From NCBI GenBank assembly GCA_902574425.1, contig CACGNA010000004.1:1-61988 (forward strand): a stretch of DNA of 61,988 nucleotides. Reading direction: 5' to 3'. The stretch comes from an uncultured Prochlorococcus sp. GTDB lineage: Bacteria; Cyanobacteriota; Cyanobacteriia; PCC-6307; Cyanobiaceae. This document shows, piece after piece, positions 1-9,057 of the stretch (the stretch's first letter is position 1; each line of letters opens with the position of its first letter). The position numbers and the translations under genes were made by a program. The notes below the pieces were generated by a model that was not told the origin of the DNA, searched no databases, and saw only the letters and a list, made by a program, of their open reading frames with translations.

Positions 1-1
1 G

Positions 2-499
2 GGTTCAGGAGGGGTTAGAGATTTAAGGAGAACTAATAATGGAGATTATGTAAGTGTAAGTAGCTTAGGAAATTTCTTTTCAACCCTTAAGAGTAATAGT
101 GATACTTGGGTTGCACATCAAAGAGCTAGTAGTAAAAGAGTTCAAAGTATTGGATTTAATCCTTCTGGGGATTTATGGATGTTATCTAGAGGTGCTGAAA
201 TTAGGTTTAGTGCTGATAGCGAAGATCTTGAAAGTTGGACCAAGCCTATAATTCCAATCTTGAATGGATACAATTACCTTGATCTAGGATGGGATCCTAA
301 TGGAGATATTTGGGCTGGAGGCGGTAATGGAACTCTCATAGTTAGTAAAGATAAAGGTGAATCTTGGAAATCTGATCCTGTAGCTTCTTCATTGCCAACA
401 AACTATATTAAAATTATTTTTCTTGATAAAGATCAAATTAATACTCAAAAGGGGTTTGTTCTAGGAGAGCGTGGCTACATTCTTAAGTGGAAAGGTTAA
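2..499 (+). CDS. ycf48: Photosystem II assembly factor Ycf48/HCF136, C-terminal part
   Basis: The frame is open from base 2, so the 5' part of the gene lies outside the window. It encodes the last ~165 residues of a beta-propeller protein with repeated blades of the type '[11 protein letters not shown]' and '[15 protein letters not shown]', and an arginine-rich patch ('[10 protein letters not shown]') typical of Ycf48. The family helps insert pD1 into early photosystem II assembly intermediates on the lumenal side of the thylakoid. It lies just upstream of psbEFLJ on the same strand with a ~130-bp gap, an arrangement known in cyanobacteria, where ycf48 and the cytochrome b559 genes are neighbours. 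The lipoprotein/signal region cannot be assessed. Confidence 0.88.
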   Translation, partial: GSGGVRDLRRTNNGDYVSVSSLGNFFSTLKSNSDTWVAHQRASSKRVQSIGFNPSGDLWMLSRGAEIRFSADSEDLESWTKPIIPILNGYNYLDLGWDPNGDIWAGGGNGTLIVSKDKGESWKSDPVASSLPTNYIKIIFLDKDQINTQKGFVLGERGYILKWKG

Positions 500-632
500 A
501 TTTAACTATCAATAAAAAATAAAAAAAACCTTAATTTTGCATCAATTTAGCAACTGTCTGTAACCAAGCTCTTAATATCTTCGCAAACATATGATTTAAC
601 CTTGTAAGATCATAGGGTAAATAATTGTGATT

Positions 633-881
633 ATGGCCGCAGGATCAACGGGTGAACGCCCATTTTTTGAAATAATTACCAGTATTAGATACTGGATTAT
701 TCACGCAGTAACACTTCCAGCAATCTTTATAGCAGGTTTCCTTTTTGTATATACAGGACTAGCTTATGATGCTTTTGGTACTCCTCGTCCAGATAGCTAC
801 TTTCAAGCATCTGAATCGAAAGCCCCTGTAGTTACTCAAAGGTATGACGCTAAGTCTCAATTAGATTTAAGAACAAAATAA
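633..881 (+). CDS. psbE: Cytochrome b559 alpha subunit (PsbE)
   Basis: 82 aa if started at the ATG at 633; an in-frame GTG two codons earlier is a less likely start because the PsbE family begins M-A-x-G-S-T-G-E-R-P. The stretch '[19 protein letters not shown]' contains the single heme-ligating histidine at the stromal start of the one membrane helix, followed by a lumenal tail beginning 'FGTPRP'. PsbE pairs with PsbF to hold the b559 heme in the photosystem II core. It is the first gene of psbE-F-L-J; the stop at 881 is one base before the psbF ATG. Confidence 0.97.
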   Translation: MAAGSTGERPFFEIITSIRYWIIHAVTLPAIFIAGFLFVYTGLAYDAFGTPRPDSYFQASESKAPVVTQRYDAKSQLDLRTK

Positions 882-882
882 A

Positions 883-1029
883 ATGACTAACTCACAAGCT
901 CCAATGCAGGCTGCAGAAGTCCGCGTTTATCCAATATTTACTGTTCGTTGGCTTGCAGTTCACGCTCTTGCAATACCTTCAGTATTTTTCTTAGGTGCTA
1001 TTGCAGCTATGCAATTTATCAGACGTTAA
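883..1029 (+). CDS. psbF: Cytochrome b559 beta subunit (PsbF)
   Basis: 48-aa protein with the family signature '[20 protein letters not shown]', whose histidine is the second axial ligand of the b559 heme, followed by the helix end 'MQFIRR'. Its length is normal for PsbF (~45 aa). The ATG follows the psbE stop by one base, so translation is probably coupled. Second gene of the psbEFLJ operon. Confidence 0.97.
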
Positions 1030-1040
1030 CTTTATTCATT

Positions 1041-1160
1041 ATGCAAGTAAACGAAAATCCGAACAAAGTTCCTGTAGAACTTAATCGCACAAGCCTTTAC
1101 CTAGGTTTATTATCAGTATTTGTTTTGGGAATTTTATTCTCCAGTTATTTCTTCAACTAA
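1041..1160 (+). CDS. psbL: Photosystem II reaction centre protein L (PsbL)
   Basis: 39 aa, '[20 protein letters not shown]' followed by one hydrophobic helix ending 'SSYFFN'. This is the canonical PsbL length and ending. The frame is open upstream to 948, but that extension overlaps psbF and has no PsbL character, so the ATG at 1041 is the start. PsbL lies at the PSII monomer interface near QA. Third gene of the operon, 11 bases after psbF. Confidence 0.96.
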
Positions 1161-1169
1161 ATTAAAATT

Positions 1170-1364
1170 ATGAGTAAACTAAAAGGCCCCGATGGCAGAA
1201 TTCCAGATAGGTTGCCAGATGGAAGACCAGCCGTAGCCTGGGAAAGAAGGTGGACTGAAGGCACCCTTCCACTATGGCTTGTTGCTACAGCAGGTGGAAT
1301 TGCAGTAATATTCGTTTTAGGAATATTTTTCTATGGATCTTATAATGGAGTAGGTTCAGCTTAA
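1170..1364 (+). CDS. psbJ: Photosystem II reaction centre protein J (PsbJ)
   Basis: 64 aa. The C-terminal half '[20 protein letters not shown]' through '[12 protein letters not shown]' is the PsbJ transmembrane helix and tail. The N-terminal stretch '[20 protein letters not shown]' is an extended hydrophilic leader typical of marine picocyanobacterial PsbJ, making it longer than the ~40-aa freshwater form. PsbJ affects electron flow from QA to the plastoquinone pool. Last gene of psbEFLJ. Confidence 0.95.
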   Translation: MSKLKGPDGRIPDRLPDGRPAVAWERRWTEGTLPLWLVATAGGIAVIFVLGIFFYGSYNGVGSA

Positions 1365-1400
1365 ATTATTAACTAATTAAGTTACCTTTATAATATAAGT

Positions 1401-2294
1401 TCAATAAGAATCAATAAATATCTCTAACTTTTGCTTAGTAATGTTAGGGATATTTTCTTTTTGGGTTATCAAGCCATCCCTTAATGAAAAATGAGACTTG
1501 CTGCTCGGTCTTTCTTTCTCAATTACTTTCGCTACTTCAAAGATTATTTTATTAGCTACTTCAGTATTTGACTTAAGATTATCCAAGACCATTTCTACAG
1601 ATACTTCTTGATGGGTTTGATGCCAGCAATCATAATCAGTAACCATAGACAATGAGGAGTAAGCTATCTCAGCCTCTTTTGCTAATCTAGCCTCAGTATG
1701 ATTTGTCATTCCTATTATTGAACAGCCCCAGCTTCTATATAAATTAGATTCTGCGCGAGTTGAGAAAGCTGGTCCCTCCATGGCTAAATAAGTTCCTCCT
1801 TTATGTAATTGTCTTCCGCCAGGAATATTTTTTTCTCCGATCTCCCCCAATATTCTGCATAAATTGGTACAAAAGGGATCTCCCATCGTTACATGAGCTA
1901 CTGCTCCATCATTAAAAAATGATGCAGGCCTATTTTTAGTTCTGTCTATAAATTGGTCAGGTACAACTATATCTAGTGGCCTAATTTGTTCTTGAAGAGA
2001 GCCAACTGCTGATGGAGCTATAATCCATCGTACTCCCATTGATCTTAGAGCCCAAATATTAGCTTTGTAAGGAATTTCAGTAGGATTTAAACTATGTGTT
2101 CTGCCATGTCTAGGAATGAATGCTATTTCTAAATTTTCAAGCTTAAATACTCTTATTGAATCAGAGGGTCTACCATAGGGAGTATCTATGTCTATTTCTC
2201 TTAAATAATCTATGTTATCCATTGAGTAAAATCCACTCCCTCCTATTACTCCTAATCTTGAATTTTTAATTGTTAATAAATGTTCTTTATGCAT
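1401..2294 (-). CDS. mtnP: S-methyl-5'-thioadenosine phosphorylase / purine phosphorylase (MtnP family)
   Basis: 297 aa, close to the usual ~290. Nucleoside phosphorylase family motifs are plain: 'GVIGGSGFY' near residue 15 (phosphate binding), 'PRHGRTH' near residue 61, 'AMEGPAFSTRAES' in the middle and 'GMTNHTEARLAKEAEIAY' followed by 'TDYDCWH'. It should phosphorolyse methylthioadenosine, the by-product of polyamine synthesis, to adenine and methylthioribose-1-phosphate, feeding methionine salvage. metK in the same window makes the upstream SAM. The start is fixed by the position of GVIGGSG. It is divergent from the next gene with only 10 bp between the two start codons. Confidence 0.93.
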   Translation of the reverse strand: MHKEHLLTIKNSRLGVIGGSGFYSMDNIDYLREIDIDTPYGRPSDSIRVFKLENLEIAFIPRHGRTHSLNPTEIPYKANIWALRSMGVRWIIAPSAVGSLQEQIRPLDIVVPDQFIDRTKNRPASFFNDGAVAHVTMGDPFCTNLCRILGEIGEKNIPGGRQLHKGGTYLAMEGPAFSTRAESNLYRSWGCSIIGMTNHTEARLAKEAEIAYSSLSMVTDYDCWHQTHQEVSVEMVLDNLKSNTEVANKIIFEVAKVIEKERPSSKSHFSLRDGLITQKENIPNITKQKLEIFIDSY

Positions 2295-2304
2295 TGTGAT
2301 GTAA

Positions 2305-4476
2305 ATGACTTGTAATCATCTAGTACTAATTGGAGGAGGACACACAAATGTTCTTTTAATTAAGAAATGGTTAATGAGTCCGGAATTAATACCAGAAATC
2401 CCTGTTTCAATTATATCTAGAGATTCTTATTTGGTTTATTCGGCGATGTTCCCATCTGTGATTTCAAAATCAATTTCTTTAGAGGAAAGTTTAATTGATA
2501 TAAAATCTTTAGCAAAAAATGCAAAAATATCTTTTATAGAAGAAGAAGTAAAGGATATTGATTTCAATTTAAAGACAATTGTTTTAAGCAATAGACCACC
2601 AGTGGATTTTTCGAAGTTGGTACTTAATTATGGAAGTGAAACAAAAATACCAAGAGAATTTGAGACCCTAGTAAAGAATCGAAATGCTTTTCCAATTAAA
2701 CCTTTTTTGAGAGCTTATGACTTGATACAAAAGGAAGATATTTTTGATTCAGTTGAAGAACTTCCTTTCGTAATTGTTGGGAGCGGCCTTGCTGCAATTG
2801 AAGTATCATATGCTTTGAGAAAAAGATGGAGATTTAGACACTTAAAGCTATTATGTGATTCAACAATAATTAATAATAAGATTCTTAAAAGTTTAAGAAA
2901 TTCAAATATTGAATTGGTTGATAATCTTGATTCTGATTATGGCAAGATTCTTTTATGTACTGGAAATACATCTCCTTTATGGGCGCAAAAAAAATTATTA
3001 GATTCGGATTCTCATGGCAGAATAATCACAAATCAGAATTTGCAGTTGAAAAGTTTCTCCGGGATCTTTGCTGCGGGTGATTGCGCAGTTGTAGATTTAG
3101 CAAAAAGACCAGCATCAGGAGTTTTTGCAGTAAAAGTTGTAAATACATTAGTCAACAATCTAAAAAAGGATATAGAAGGGGGATCATTAAAAAAGTGGTT
3201 TCCTCAAAAGATCGGATTACAAATAGTTAATTTATTTCCAAGCCATCATCAAAAGGCTTTTGCTATTTATCGCAATTTTGTTTTTGGCCCTTCTTATCTT
3301 TTTTGGATTTTGAAAAATAAAATTGACCTGACCTTTATTAACAAGTTCAGATCAAAAAGGTTAACTATGAAAGGTAGTGGAAAAAATTTTTCATTGAATG
3401 ATTGCAGGGGATGTGCAGCTAAAATTCCTCAGATTGTTTTGAATAAATCATTAATAAATTCTAATTTAGATTCTTTTGCTTCATCCCCTGAAGATTCAGT
3501 TGAGATTTATCAAAATGGTAAAGATATTATCTTGCAAAGTGTAGATGGATTTCCTGCTTTGGTAAGTGATCCTTGGCTTAATGCAAAAATTACTACTTTG
3601 CATGCTTGCTCAGATTTGTGGGCATGCGGAGCAAAACTTTCATCCGCGCAGGCTTTAATATCATTACCAAAAGTTGAAAGAGAATTTCAGAGTTACCTCT
3701 TTTCTCAATCCCTTCAGGGGATTAAATCAACAGTTGAGGATCATGGAGGTGAATTACTTGGCGGTCATACTTTCGAGGCAAGAAGTTTAGTAAATAAACC
3801 TTATTCATTAGGAATAGATATTTCTTTAACTGTCCAAGGCATCTTAAAAAATGGAGCAAAACCATGGCTTAAATCTGGAATGAATGATGGAGACATTCTT
3901 ATGATGTCTAGACCTCTCGGAGTTGGGATTTACTTTGCCGGTCAAATGCAAAATATTAATATGCTAAGTGGTTCTTCTGAAATAATTAATAATTTAGTGA
4001 AGAGTCAGCAAAATTTGATTAATGAAATTTATTTTTTGCAAGATCAATTTGGAGAGTCATTAGTCAATGCTGCTACTGACATTACTGGATATGGATTTGT
4101 TGGACATCTTAAAGAGATGGTTGAATCATCTAATTTATATAGGAAAAGAAATAATCTAAAGCCTGTAAAAGTTTTATTAGATTTATTTGCATTTAAAGCT
4201 TATCCTGGAGTATTTGATTTAATAAGAAAAGATATAAAAAGTACTTTCTTTGAATCTAACAAAGAAATTTTTGACAAAATTTATAAAGGAAATCGCCAAA
4301 AAAGAATAATTAATTTTTTAAACGAAAATTCATTAGATAAAGAGACTTTTAACGAGAGAATATCATTACTATTAGATCCTCAAACATGTGGCCCCTTGTT
4401 GATTAGTTGCAATCGTAAATATGAAAATAATCTAAAAGATAAATGGTACAAGGTTGGAGAAGTGGTAGAAATGTAA
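2305..4476 (+). CDS. selD: Fused pyridine nucleotide-disulfide oxidoreductase-like / selenide,water dikinase (SelD)
   Basis: 723-aa two-domain protein. Residues ~1-340 are an NDH-2-like flavoprotein: dinucleotide motif 'LIGGGHTNV' at 8-16, a second Rossmann motif 'VGSGLAAIEVS' near 160 and an FAD-binding 'GIFAAGDCAV' near 255. Residues ~360-723 match selenophosphate synthetase, with the catalytic pair in 'DCRGCAAK' (Cys370, Lys373) and the later stretches 'LLGGHTFE' and 'ATDITGYGFVGHL'. SelD makes selenophosphate from selenide and ATP. The oxidoreductase half presumably supplies or senses a reduced selenium or sulfur species (inference). The enzyme uses Cys, not selenocysteine, at the active site. 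No selA, selB or selU-type gene is visible in the window. Confidence 0.88.
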   Translation: MTCNHLVLIGGGHTNVLLIKKWLMSPELIPEIPVSIISRDSYLVYSAMFPSVISKSISLEESLIDIKSLAKNAKISFIEEEVKDIDFNLKTIVLSNRPPVDFSKLVLNYGSETKIPREFETLVKNRNAFPIKPFLRAYDLIQKEDIFDSVEELPFVIVGSGLAAIEVSYALRKRWRFRHLKLLCDSTIINNKILKSLRNSNIELVDNLDSDYGKILLCTGNTSPLWAQKKLLDSDSHGRIITNQNLQLKSFSGIFAAGDCAVVDLAKRPASGVFAVKVVNTLVNNLKKDIEGGSLKKWFPQKIGLQIVNLFPSHHQKAFAIYRNFVFGPSYLFWILKNKIDLTFINKFRSKRLTMKGSGKNFSLNDCRGCAAKIPQIVLNKSLINSNLDSFASSPEDSVEIYQNGKDIILQSVDGFPALVSDPWLNAKITTLHACSDLWACGAKLSSAQALISLPKVEREFQSYLFSQSLQGIKSTVEDHGGELLGGHTFEARSLVNKPYSLGIDISLTVQGILKNGAKPWLKSGMNDGDILMMSRPLGVGIYFAGQMQNINMLSGSSEIINNLVKSQQNLINEIYFLQDQFGESLVNAATDITGYGFVGHLKEMVESSNLYRKRNNLKPVKVLLDLFAFKAYPGVFDLIRKDIKSTFFESNKEIFDKIYKGNRQKRIINFLNENSLDKETFNERISLLLDPQTCGPLLISCNRKYENNLKDKWYKVGEVVEM

Positions 4477-5724
4477 TTAATTTCTATTCAATTTATCAAT
4501 TTCTAAATATCTTAATCTTTTGATTTCCTTTCCCATCTCCTTCCCTGGCTCCCATCCTTCTTTTTTTAATGTTTCTCCATCTTTTTTAGATTTTATCGAT
4601 TTGTAAATAAATAACCACTTAAATAAATTACGCCAGTATGGGCTCCCATCACAAATTAATAATTTGACTGTCTCGTCATTAAGGTTTCTGTACTCAATAA
4701 ATTCTGTCCAACTTGATGGAGAATAATTCATAAATTTTTTTTGGTTGGTTTTTAATATCTTTTTTATATTTGAATAATCTTCTAGTATTTTTTTGTCACC
4801 ATTATTTACCAAAAATCTTCTACATGCTGTACCTAAATCTTCTGAATCTTTTAATAAGTAAAGCATATAATTTCCATTCAATTTTTTAATCCAATTTAGT
4901 CCTCTTAAAAACCTTTTATCGACTTTAATATTTTCATTTAAGATTGAGATAATTCCCCATTTATGAATTATCGAAATTACATTATTCAAGTTATCTTGTT
5001 TATATATTTCAGCTAGTTCCATCCTTATTCTTATGCCAAGTGCAGGAGGGGAGGTCATTTTCTGATGAGTTTCTGAACTTTTCCAAGGCCATTGTCTAAC
5101 TGTTGCTTGAGATTGTTTAAGAGAATTATTTGAAATATTGAAATCTAACCTTGAAGCATATTTTGCACATCTAATTAATCTACTAGGATCATCTGAAATA
5201 CTTTTACTGTGAAGTAGGTTTAATTTTTTGCTTTTTATATCAGAAATTCCTCCATAAAAATCATAGATTTTCCTGGTTGAGACCTCGAAGGCTATTGAAT
5301 TTATAGTGAAATCTCTCCTTTTAAGATCCTCCTCAATAGTACTACTAGTTACTGTGGGATTTAAGCCTGGAGCAGAATAAATCTCTTTTCTTGCAGAAGC
5401 AATATCAATTTTATAGTCATTAATATTTATTTCTACTGTGTTGTATAAATTAAATTCCTTGATTAAACATAAATCTACATTTACAATATTTTTTTTTATA
5501 AATTTTGCCAGAGAAATAGAGGAGCCTTCAATAACAAGATCTATATCTACAGGTTTAGAAAAAGATTTTTTGTAGAATTTACTAATTAATAAATCTCTTA
5601 AATAACCGCCAACAAAAGCCACTTTAGTATTGTTATTAGATTCTATGTATTTAGTAATTAGGTTATATAAATTAAATGGAGTTTTGATTAATTCCCCTTG
5701 GATGTAATCAGAGATATCGTTCAT
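4477..5724 (-). CDS. cca: CCA tRNA nucleotidyltransferase / poly(A) polymerase family
   Basis: 415 aa. The class II nucleotidyltransferase head is clear: 'GGYLRDLL' at 39-46 and the metal-binding pair in 'DIDLVIEG' (Asp60, Asp62), then 'RRDFTINSIAF' and 'DPSRLIRCAKYASRLDF', the conserved R-R-D and R-x-x-R-F elements. It adds or repairs the 3' CCA of tRNAs, needed here because the tRNA genes in this window do not encode CCA. The stop abuts the convergent selD stop at 4476/4477. Next upstream on the same strand is the PcrA-like helicase, 5 bp away, suggesting co-transcription. Confidence 0.9.
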   Translation of the reverse strand: MNDISDYIQGELIKTPFNLYNLITKYIESNNNTKVAFVGGYLRDLLISKFYKKSFSKPVDIDLVIEGSSISLAKFIKKNIVNVDLCLIKEFNLYNTVEININDYKIDIASARKEIYSAPGLNPTVTSSTIEEDLKRRDFTINSIAFEVSTRKIYDFYGGISDIKSKKLNLLHSKSISDDPSRLIRCAKYASRLDFNISNNSLKQSQATVRQWPWKSSETHQKMTSPPALGIRIRMELAEIYKQDNLNNVISIIHKWGIISILNENIKVDKRFLRGLNWIKKLNGNYMLYLLKDSEDLGTACRRFLVNNGDKKILEDYSNIKKILKTNQKKFMNYSPSSWTEFIEYRNLNDETVKLLICDGSPYWRNLFKWLFIYKSIKSKKDGETLKKEGWEPGKEMGKEIKRLRYLEIDKLNRN

Positions 5725-5729
5725 GAGTT

Positions 5730-8138
5730 TTAACTTACATAACGAATTGGAGCTAATCTGGGATCTAGAATTTTACTTCCTTTATCACCAAATTTTACTG
5801 CTAAAGATATTTTTTCCCCACTCCCAAAAATATGTATGATTTCACCTTTCCCAAATTTTGAGTGAATTAGCTTATCTCCAACTATCCAGCTCTTCCCTTT
5901 ACTGGGTCCCGAATATAATTTCCTTACTGCATTTATTGGTTTGTTGACAAATTCATTTGGATTGTTTCGATCAACTCTTGTTAAACGATCAAGATGCAAA
6001 TCTCTTCTAATTGAAGCACCACCAGTTTGTGGTAATTCGCCATCCATTAAATCTTCAGGTATTTCTGAAAGAAATATTGAAGGAATTGTTGCTTCACGCA
6101 TTCCACCCCATAATCTTCTTTCTCTGGCATGACTTAAGAAAACTCTTTCTTTAGCTCTAGTAATACCTACATAGCATAATCTTCTTTCCTCTTCAAGAAG
6201 TGAGGGAGTATCTATTGATCTATGGCTAGGGAAGAGACCTTGTTCTAGCCCAGTGATAAAAACATTTTGAAATTCTAAACCTTTACTATTATGCAGAGTC
6301 ATAAGAGTTACAGAGTTGGGATTATTTTTCTTCGTATCATTATCAGTTGTTAAGGCTGCTGTAGAAAGAAATCCCTCTACATCTCCACTTTCTGTTTCTT
6401 CTTCATATTGAGTAGCTGCATTAATTAGTTCTTGTAAGTTATTTCTTCTATCTTCAGATTCTTCAGTCCCACTAGATAGCAGGTCACTTAAATAACCACT
6501 TTTTTCTAATATTAGTTGTAGTAGTTTAGAAGGGCCTGAATTTTCTAGATAACACAGTAGATCATTCATAACTTCAGTAAATTTATTAATTCCTTTTGAT
6601 GATCTGCCTATTGTTTCTTCAAGACTTTGCTTATCATTGATAACTTCCCATAATGGAATATTTAACTTGTTAGATAATTCATTAAGTTTTTGAATAGTAG
6701 TCTTACCAATCCCTCTTCTAGGAACATTTATGATGCGTAAAAGACTAACGTTATCTGATGAATTAACCAGAACTTTTAAATATGCTATAGCATCTTTAAT
6801 TTCCCTTCTATCATAAAAACGCAATCCTCCGAAAATTGTATAAGGAATGCGCCACCTTACAAGAGATTCCTCTAATACTCTTGACTGGGCTCTGGTTCGA
6901 TATAAAATTGCAAAATTTTTCCAAATTGGCTTCTGATTATAATTGTTTAGTGATTTAATTTTATTGGTAATTGCTTCTGCCTCGGAAATTTCATCATCAC
7001 AGCTGAGTAACTTTAAAAGCTCCCCTTTTTCTTTAGTAGCCCTTAAAACTTTGTCAATTCTTTCAGAGTTGTTTTCAATTAGTGAGTTTGCAGCATCAAG
7101 GATATTAGATGATGACCTATAATTTTCCTCTAATTTAATTAAAGATGATTTTGTATCTTCATTAAGTGAAGTTTTAAAATCTTCTTGAAAACCAATTAGA
7201 ATTCTGAAGTCAGCTGCTCTGAAACTATAAATACTTTGATCAGCATCTCCTACTACAAAAATTGATCTATCTTCCCAACTAAAGAATTTTTTTGGTTCAG
7301 TATTCCCAGCAGCAATTAATTTGATAAGTTCATATTGTGTTCTATTTGTATCTTGATATTCGTCAACCAAAATATGTTTAAATCTTTTGTGCCAGTAATC
7401 TCTGACTATATCATTTTGCCTCAATAAGAAAACAGGCAAAAGTAGAAGATCATCAAAGTCTAAAGAATTATTTTTTGAAAGCGAAATTCTATATCTCTTG
7501 TAGGCTTCTGCAACTGTTTTATCAAAACTATTATCTGCTTTTTCTAAAAGATCATTCGCAGTTAGGCATTGATTTTTAGCATTACTTATTATTCTTTTAA
7601 TCTTTTTGGGATCATATCTTTTAGGGTCAAGATTCATATCTTGACTGATAATTTCTTTTACTAATGTTTGAGAATCTGTTTCATCGTAAATTGAAAATTG
7701 CCTTGTCCATTTTAGTCCTTCTGGATCAGTATATTTTTCAATATCGTATCTCAGAAGTCTTGAAAATAAAGAATGGAAAGTACCGATCCAAAGGTTCTGA
7801 AGCCTCTCTTGGTGAACGTTTGTTCTTAATTGATTTTGATCAATTTCTTTGAGAGTTGTCCAAGGCTGACCAAATTGATTTAAAGCTAATTCTTGAGCTA
7901 GAAGAACCTCTAATCTTGCTTTCATTTCTTTAGCAGCTTTATTAGTAAAAGTAACCGCAAGAATGTTGTAGGGATCTATAGAATTGTTTTCAATAAGATT
8001 TGCAATTCTGTGGGTAAGAGCTTTTGTCTTTCCGCTGCCTGCACCTGCTACAACCAATAATGGTCCATAAACATGATTTACTGCTAGTAGTTGTTCATTG
8101 TTTAAGGACTTAAAAAGAAAATTGTTAGTTTGAGGCAC
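5730..8138 (-). CDS. pcrA: UvrD/PcrA-type DNA helicase (superfamily 1)
   Basis: 802 aa, full length for the family. SF1A motifs in order: Walker A 'AGAGSGKT' (31-38), 'TFTNKAAKEMKAR', Walker B 'LVDEYQDTN', 'VVGDADQSIYSFRAAD', 'LEENYRSS', 'TLMTLHNSKGLEF' and 'LCYVGITRAKE'. The C-terminus has the small SH3-like tail ('VGDKLIHSKFGKGEI') seen in PcrA/UvrD. It is a 3'-5' helicase for nucleotide excision and mismatch repair and for stripping RecA or stalled polymerases. It sits directly upstream of cca on the minus strand; a 68-aa hypothetical gene lies 21 bp further upstream and may be in the same unit. Confidence 0.95.
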   Translation of the reverse strand: MPQTNNFLFKSLNNEQLLAVNHVYGPLLVVAGAGSGKTKALTHRIANLIENNSIDPYNILAVTFTNKAAKEMKARLEVLLAQELALNQFGQPWTTLKEIDQNQLRTNVHQERLQNLWIGTFHSLFSRLLRYDIEKYTDPEGLKWTRQFSIYDETDSQTLVKEIISQDMNLDPKRYDPKKIKRIISNAKNQCLTANDLLEKADNSFDKTVAEAYKRYRISLSKNNSLDFDDLLLLPVFLLRQNDIVRDYWHKRFKHILVDEYQDTNRTQYELIKLIAAGNTEPKKFFSWEDRSIFVVGDADQSIYSFRAADFRILIGFQEDFKTSLNEDTKSSLIKLEENYRSSSNILDAANSLIENNSERIDKVLRATKEKGELLKLLSCDDEISEAEAITNKIKSLNNYNQKPIWKNFAILYRTRAQSRVLEESLVRWRIPYTIFGGLRFYDRREIKDAIAYLKVLVNSSDNVSLLRIINVPRRGIGKTTIQKLNELSNKLNIPLWEVINDKQSLEETIGRSSKGINKFTEVMNDLLCYLENSGPSKLLQLILEKSGYLSDLLSSGTEESEDRRNNLQELINAATQYEEETESGDVEGFLSTAALTTDNDTKKNNPNSVTLMTLHNSKGLEFQNVFITGLEQGLFPSHRSIDTPSLLEEERRLCYVGITRAKERVFLSHARERRLWGGMREATIPSIFLSEIPEDLMDGELPQTGGASIRRDLHLDRLTRVDRNNPNEFVNKPINAVRKLYSGPSKGKSWIVGDKLIHSKFGKGEIIHIFGSGEKISLAVKFGDKGSKILDPRLAPIRYVS

Positions 8139-8159
8139 TTTTGGAAGGTTTTTCAGAAA

Positions 8160-8366
8160 TCAGACTTTACTATGAGGTTCAGATTCCTTTTCAAGGTGTT
8201 CTAACGCTTTTTTTAAATTTATAAGTTCATTGTTGTTATTTATTATTTCTTCAAATTTATTTTGAGGCATTCTTAGTTTTATACTTCGGTCAATAATTTC
8301 TTTTTGCAACCTCTTTTTATATGAGGAAATAAGTTTCTTTGATAATTTTAAATCTTGTTGATCCAA
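8160..8366 (-). CDS. Small charged hypothetical protein
   Basis: 68 aa, very rich in Lys, Glu and Asn and predicted mostly helical ('LISSYKKRLQKEIIDRS', 'INLKKALEHLEKESEP'), suggesting a short coiled coil. I do not recognise a family. It ends 21 bp upstream of the pcrA start on the same strand, so it may lead the pcrA-cca transcript. No signal peptide or membrane segment. Confidence 0.6.
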   Translation of the reverse strand: MDQQDLKLSKKLISSYKKRLQKEIIDRSIKLRMPQNKFEEIINNNNELINLKKALEHLEKESEPHSKV

Positions 8367-8544
8367 AACTTTATTAAAAACGTAATTTCATATTAGCGGA
8401 AAAAAATTTTTTATTTGAATTATTTCAATTATCACTTTGGAATGAAGTTATTAATTAAGAAGCGTTGCGTTAATTTTGAAAATGTATTGTTTTTACTAGC
8501 TTTGTACTAATCTTAAACTCTAACTTTAACTTTTTACTTCAGGA

Positions 8545-9057
8545 ATGTTAGTTTCAAATAATAATCAACTATTGACTGCTGATAACAAATTAAATGATTT
8601 AAGAAACATAAAAGAATTTATTAATAGTGCAAACTCAAGATTAGATGCAATAACCTCAATAACAAATAATTCGCCTGCAATTGCAGCAGACGCTGTAACC
8701 GCAATGATTTGCGAAAATCAAGATTCAGTTAATTCAAAAATATCTTTAAATACAACTAACAAGATGTCCGTTTGTTTAAGAGATGGAGAAATAATACTAA
8801 GGATTGTTGCTTATCTTTTAATTTCTAATGACGAATCAGTTTTAGAAAAAAGTTGTTTGAAGGATCTTAAAAATACTTATCTTGCTCTTGGGGTACCTTT
8901 AAGAAATGCAAGAAGGGTTATTGAATTAATGCGAGATGCAACAATCTCTGATTTAAATTCAACAGTTAATAACATGCAAGGAAAGAAAGGATTTCTTCCT
9001 AAATTAATATCCGAAACAGAGTTTCAATTTGCAAAGATAATTAATCTTTTAAACTAG
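8545..9057 (+). CDS. cpeB: Phycoerythrin beta subunit (degenerate, high-light Prochlorococcus type)
   Basis: 170 aa with the phycobiliprotein globin fold. The chromophore-bearing helix reads '[20 protein letters not shown]', where Cys77 corresponds to the conserved Cys-82 bilin site, followed by '[20 protein letters not shown]'. The cysteines that carry the doubly linked bilin (around 50/61) and the one near residue 160 in normal beta-phycoerythrin are not present, so at most one bilin is expected. No cpeA lies beside it, whereas normal cyanobacteria have cpeBA. High-light Prochlorococcus are known to keep only such a relic, with a proposed photosensory or residual light-absorbing role. It overlaps the convergent lyase gene by 17 bp. 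Confidence 0.9.
   Translation: MLVSNNNQLLTADNKLNDLRNIKEFINSANSRLDAITSITNNSPAIAADAVTAMICENQDSVNSKISLNTTNKMSVCLRDGEIILRIVAYLLISNDESVLEKSCLKDLKNTYLALGVPLRNARRVIELMRDATISDLNSTVNNMQGKKGFLPKLISETEFQFAKIINLLN

Noticed and set aside
948-1040. Upstream extension of the psbL frame
   Set aside because: It overlaps psbF out of frame, and PsbL families start at M-Q-V-N, so the extension is not coding.
5941-7852. Two plus-strand open frames inside the PcrA-like helicase
   Set aside because: They are antisense to intact helicase motifs and have no protein-like features.
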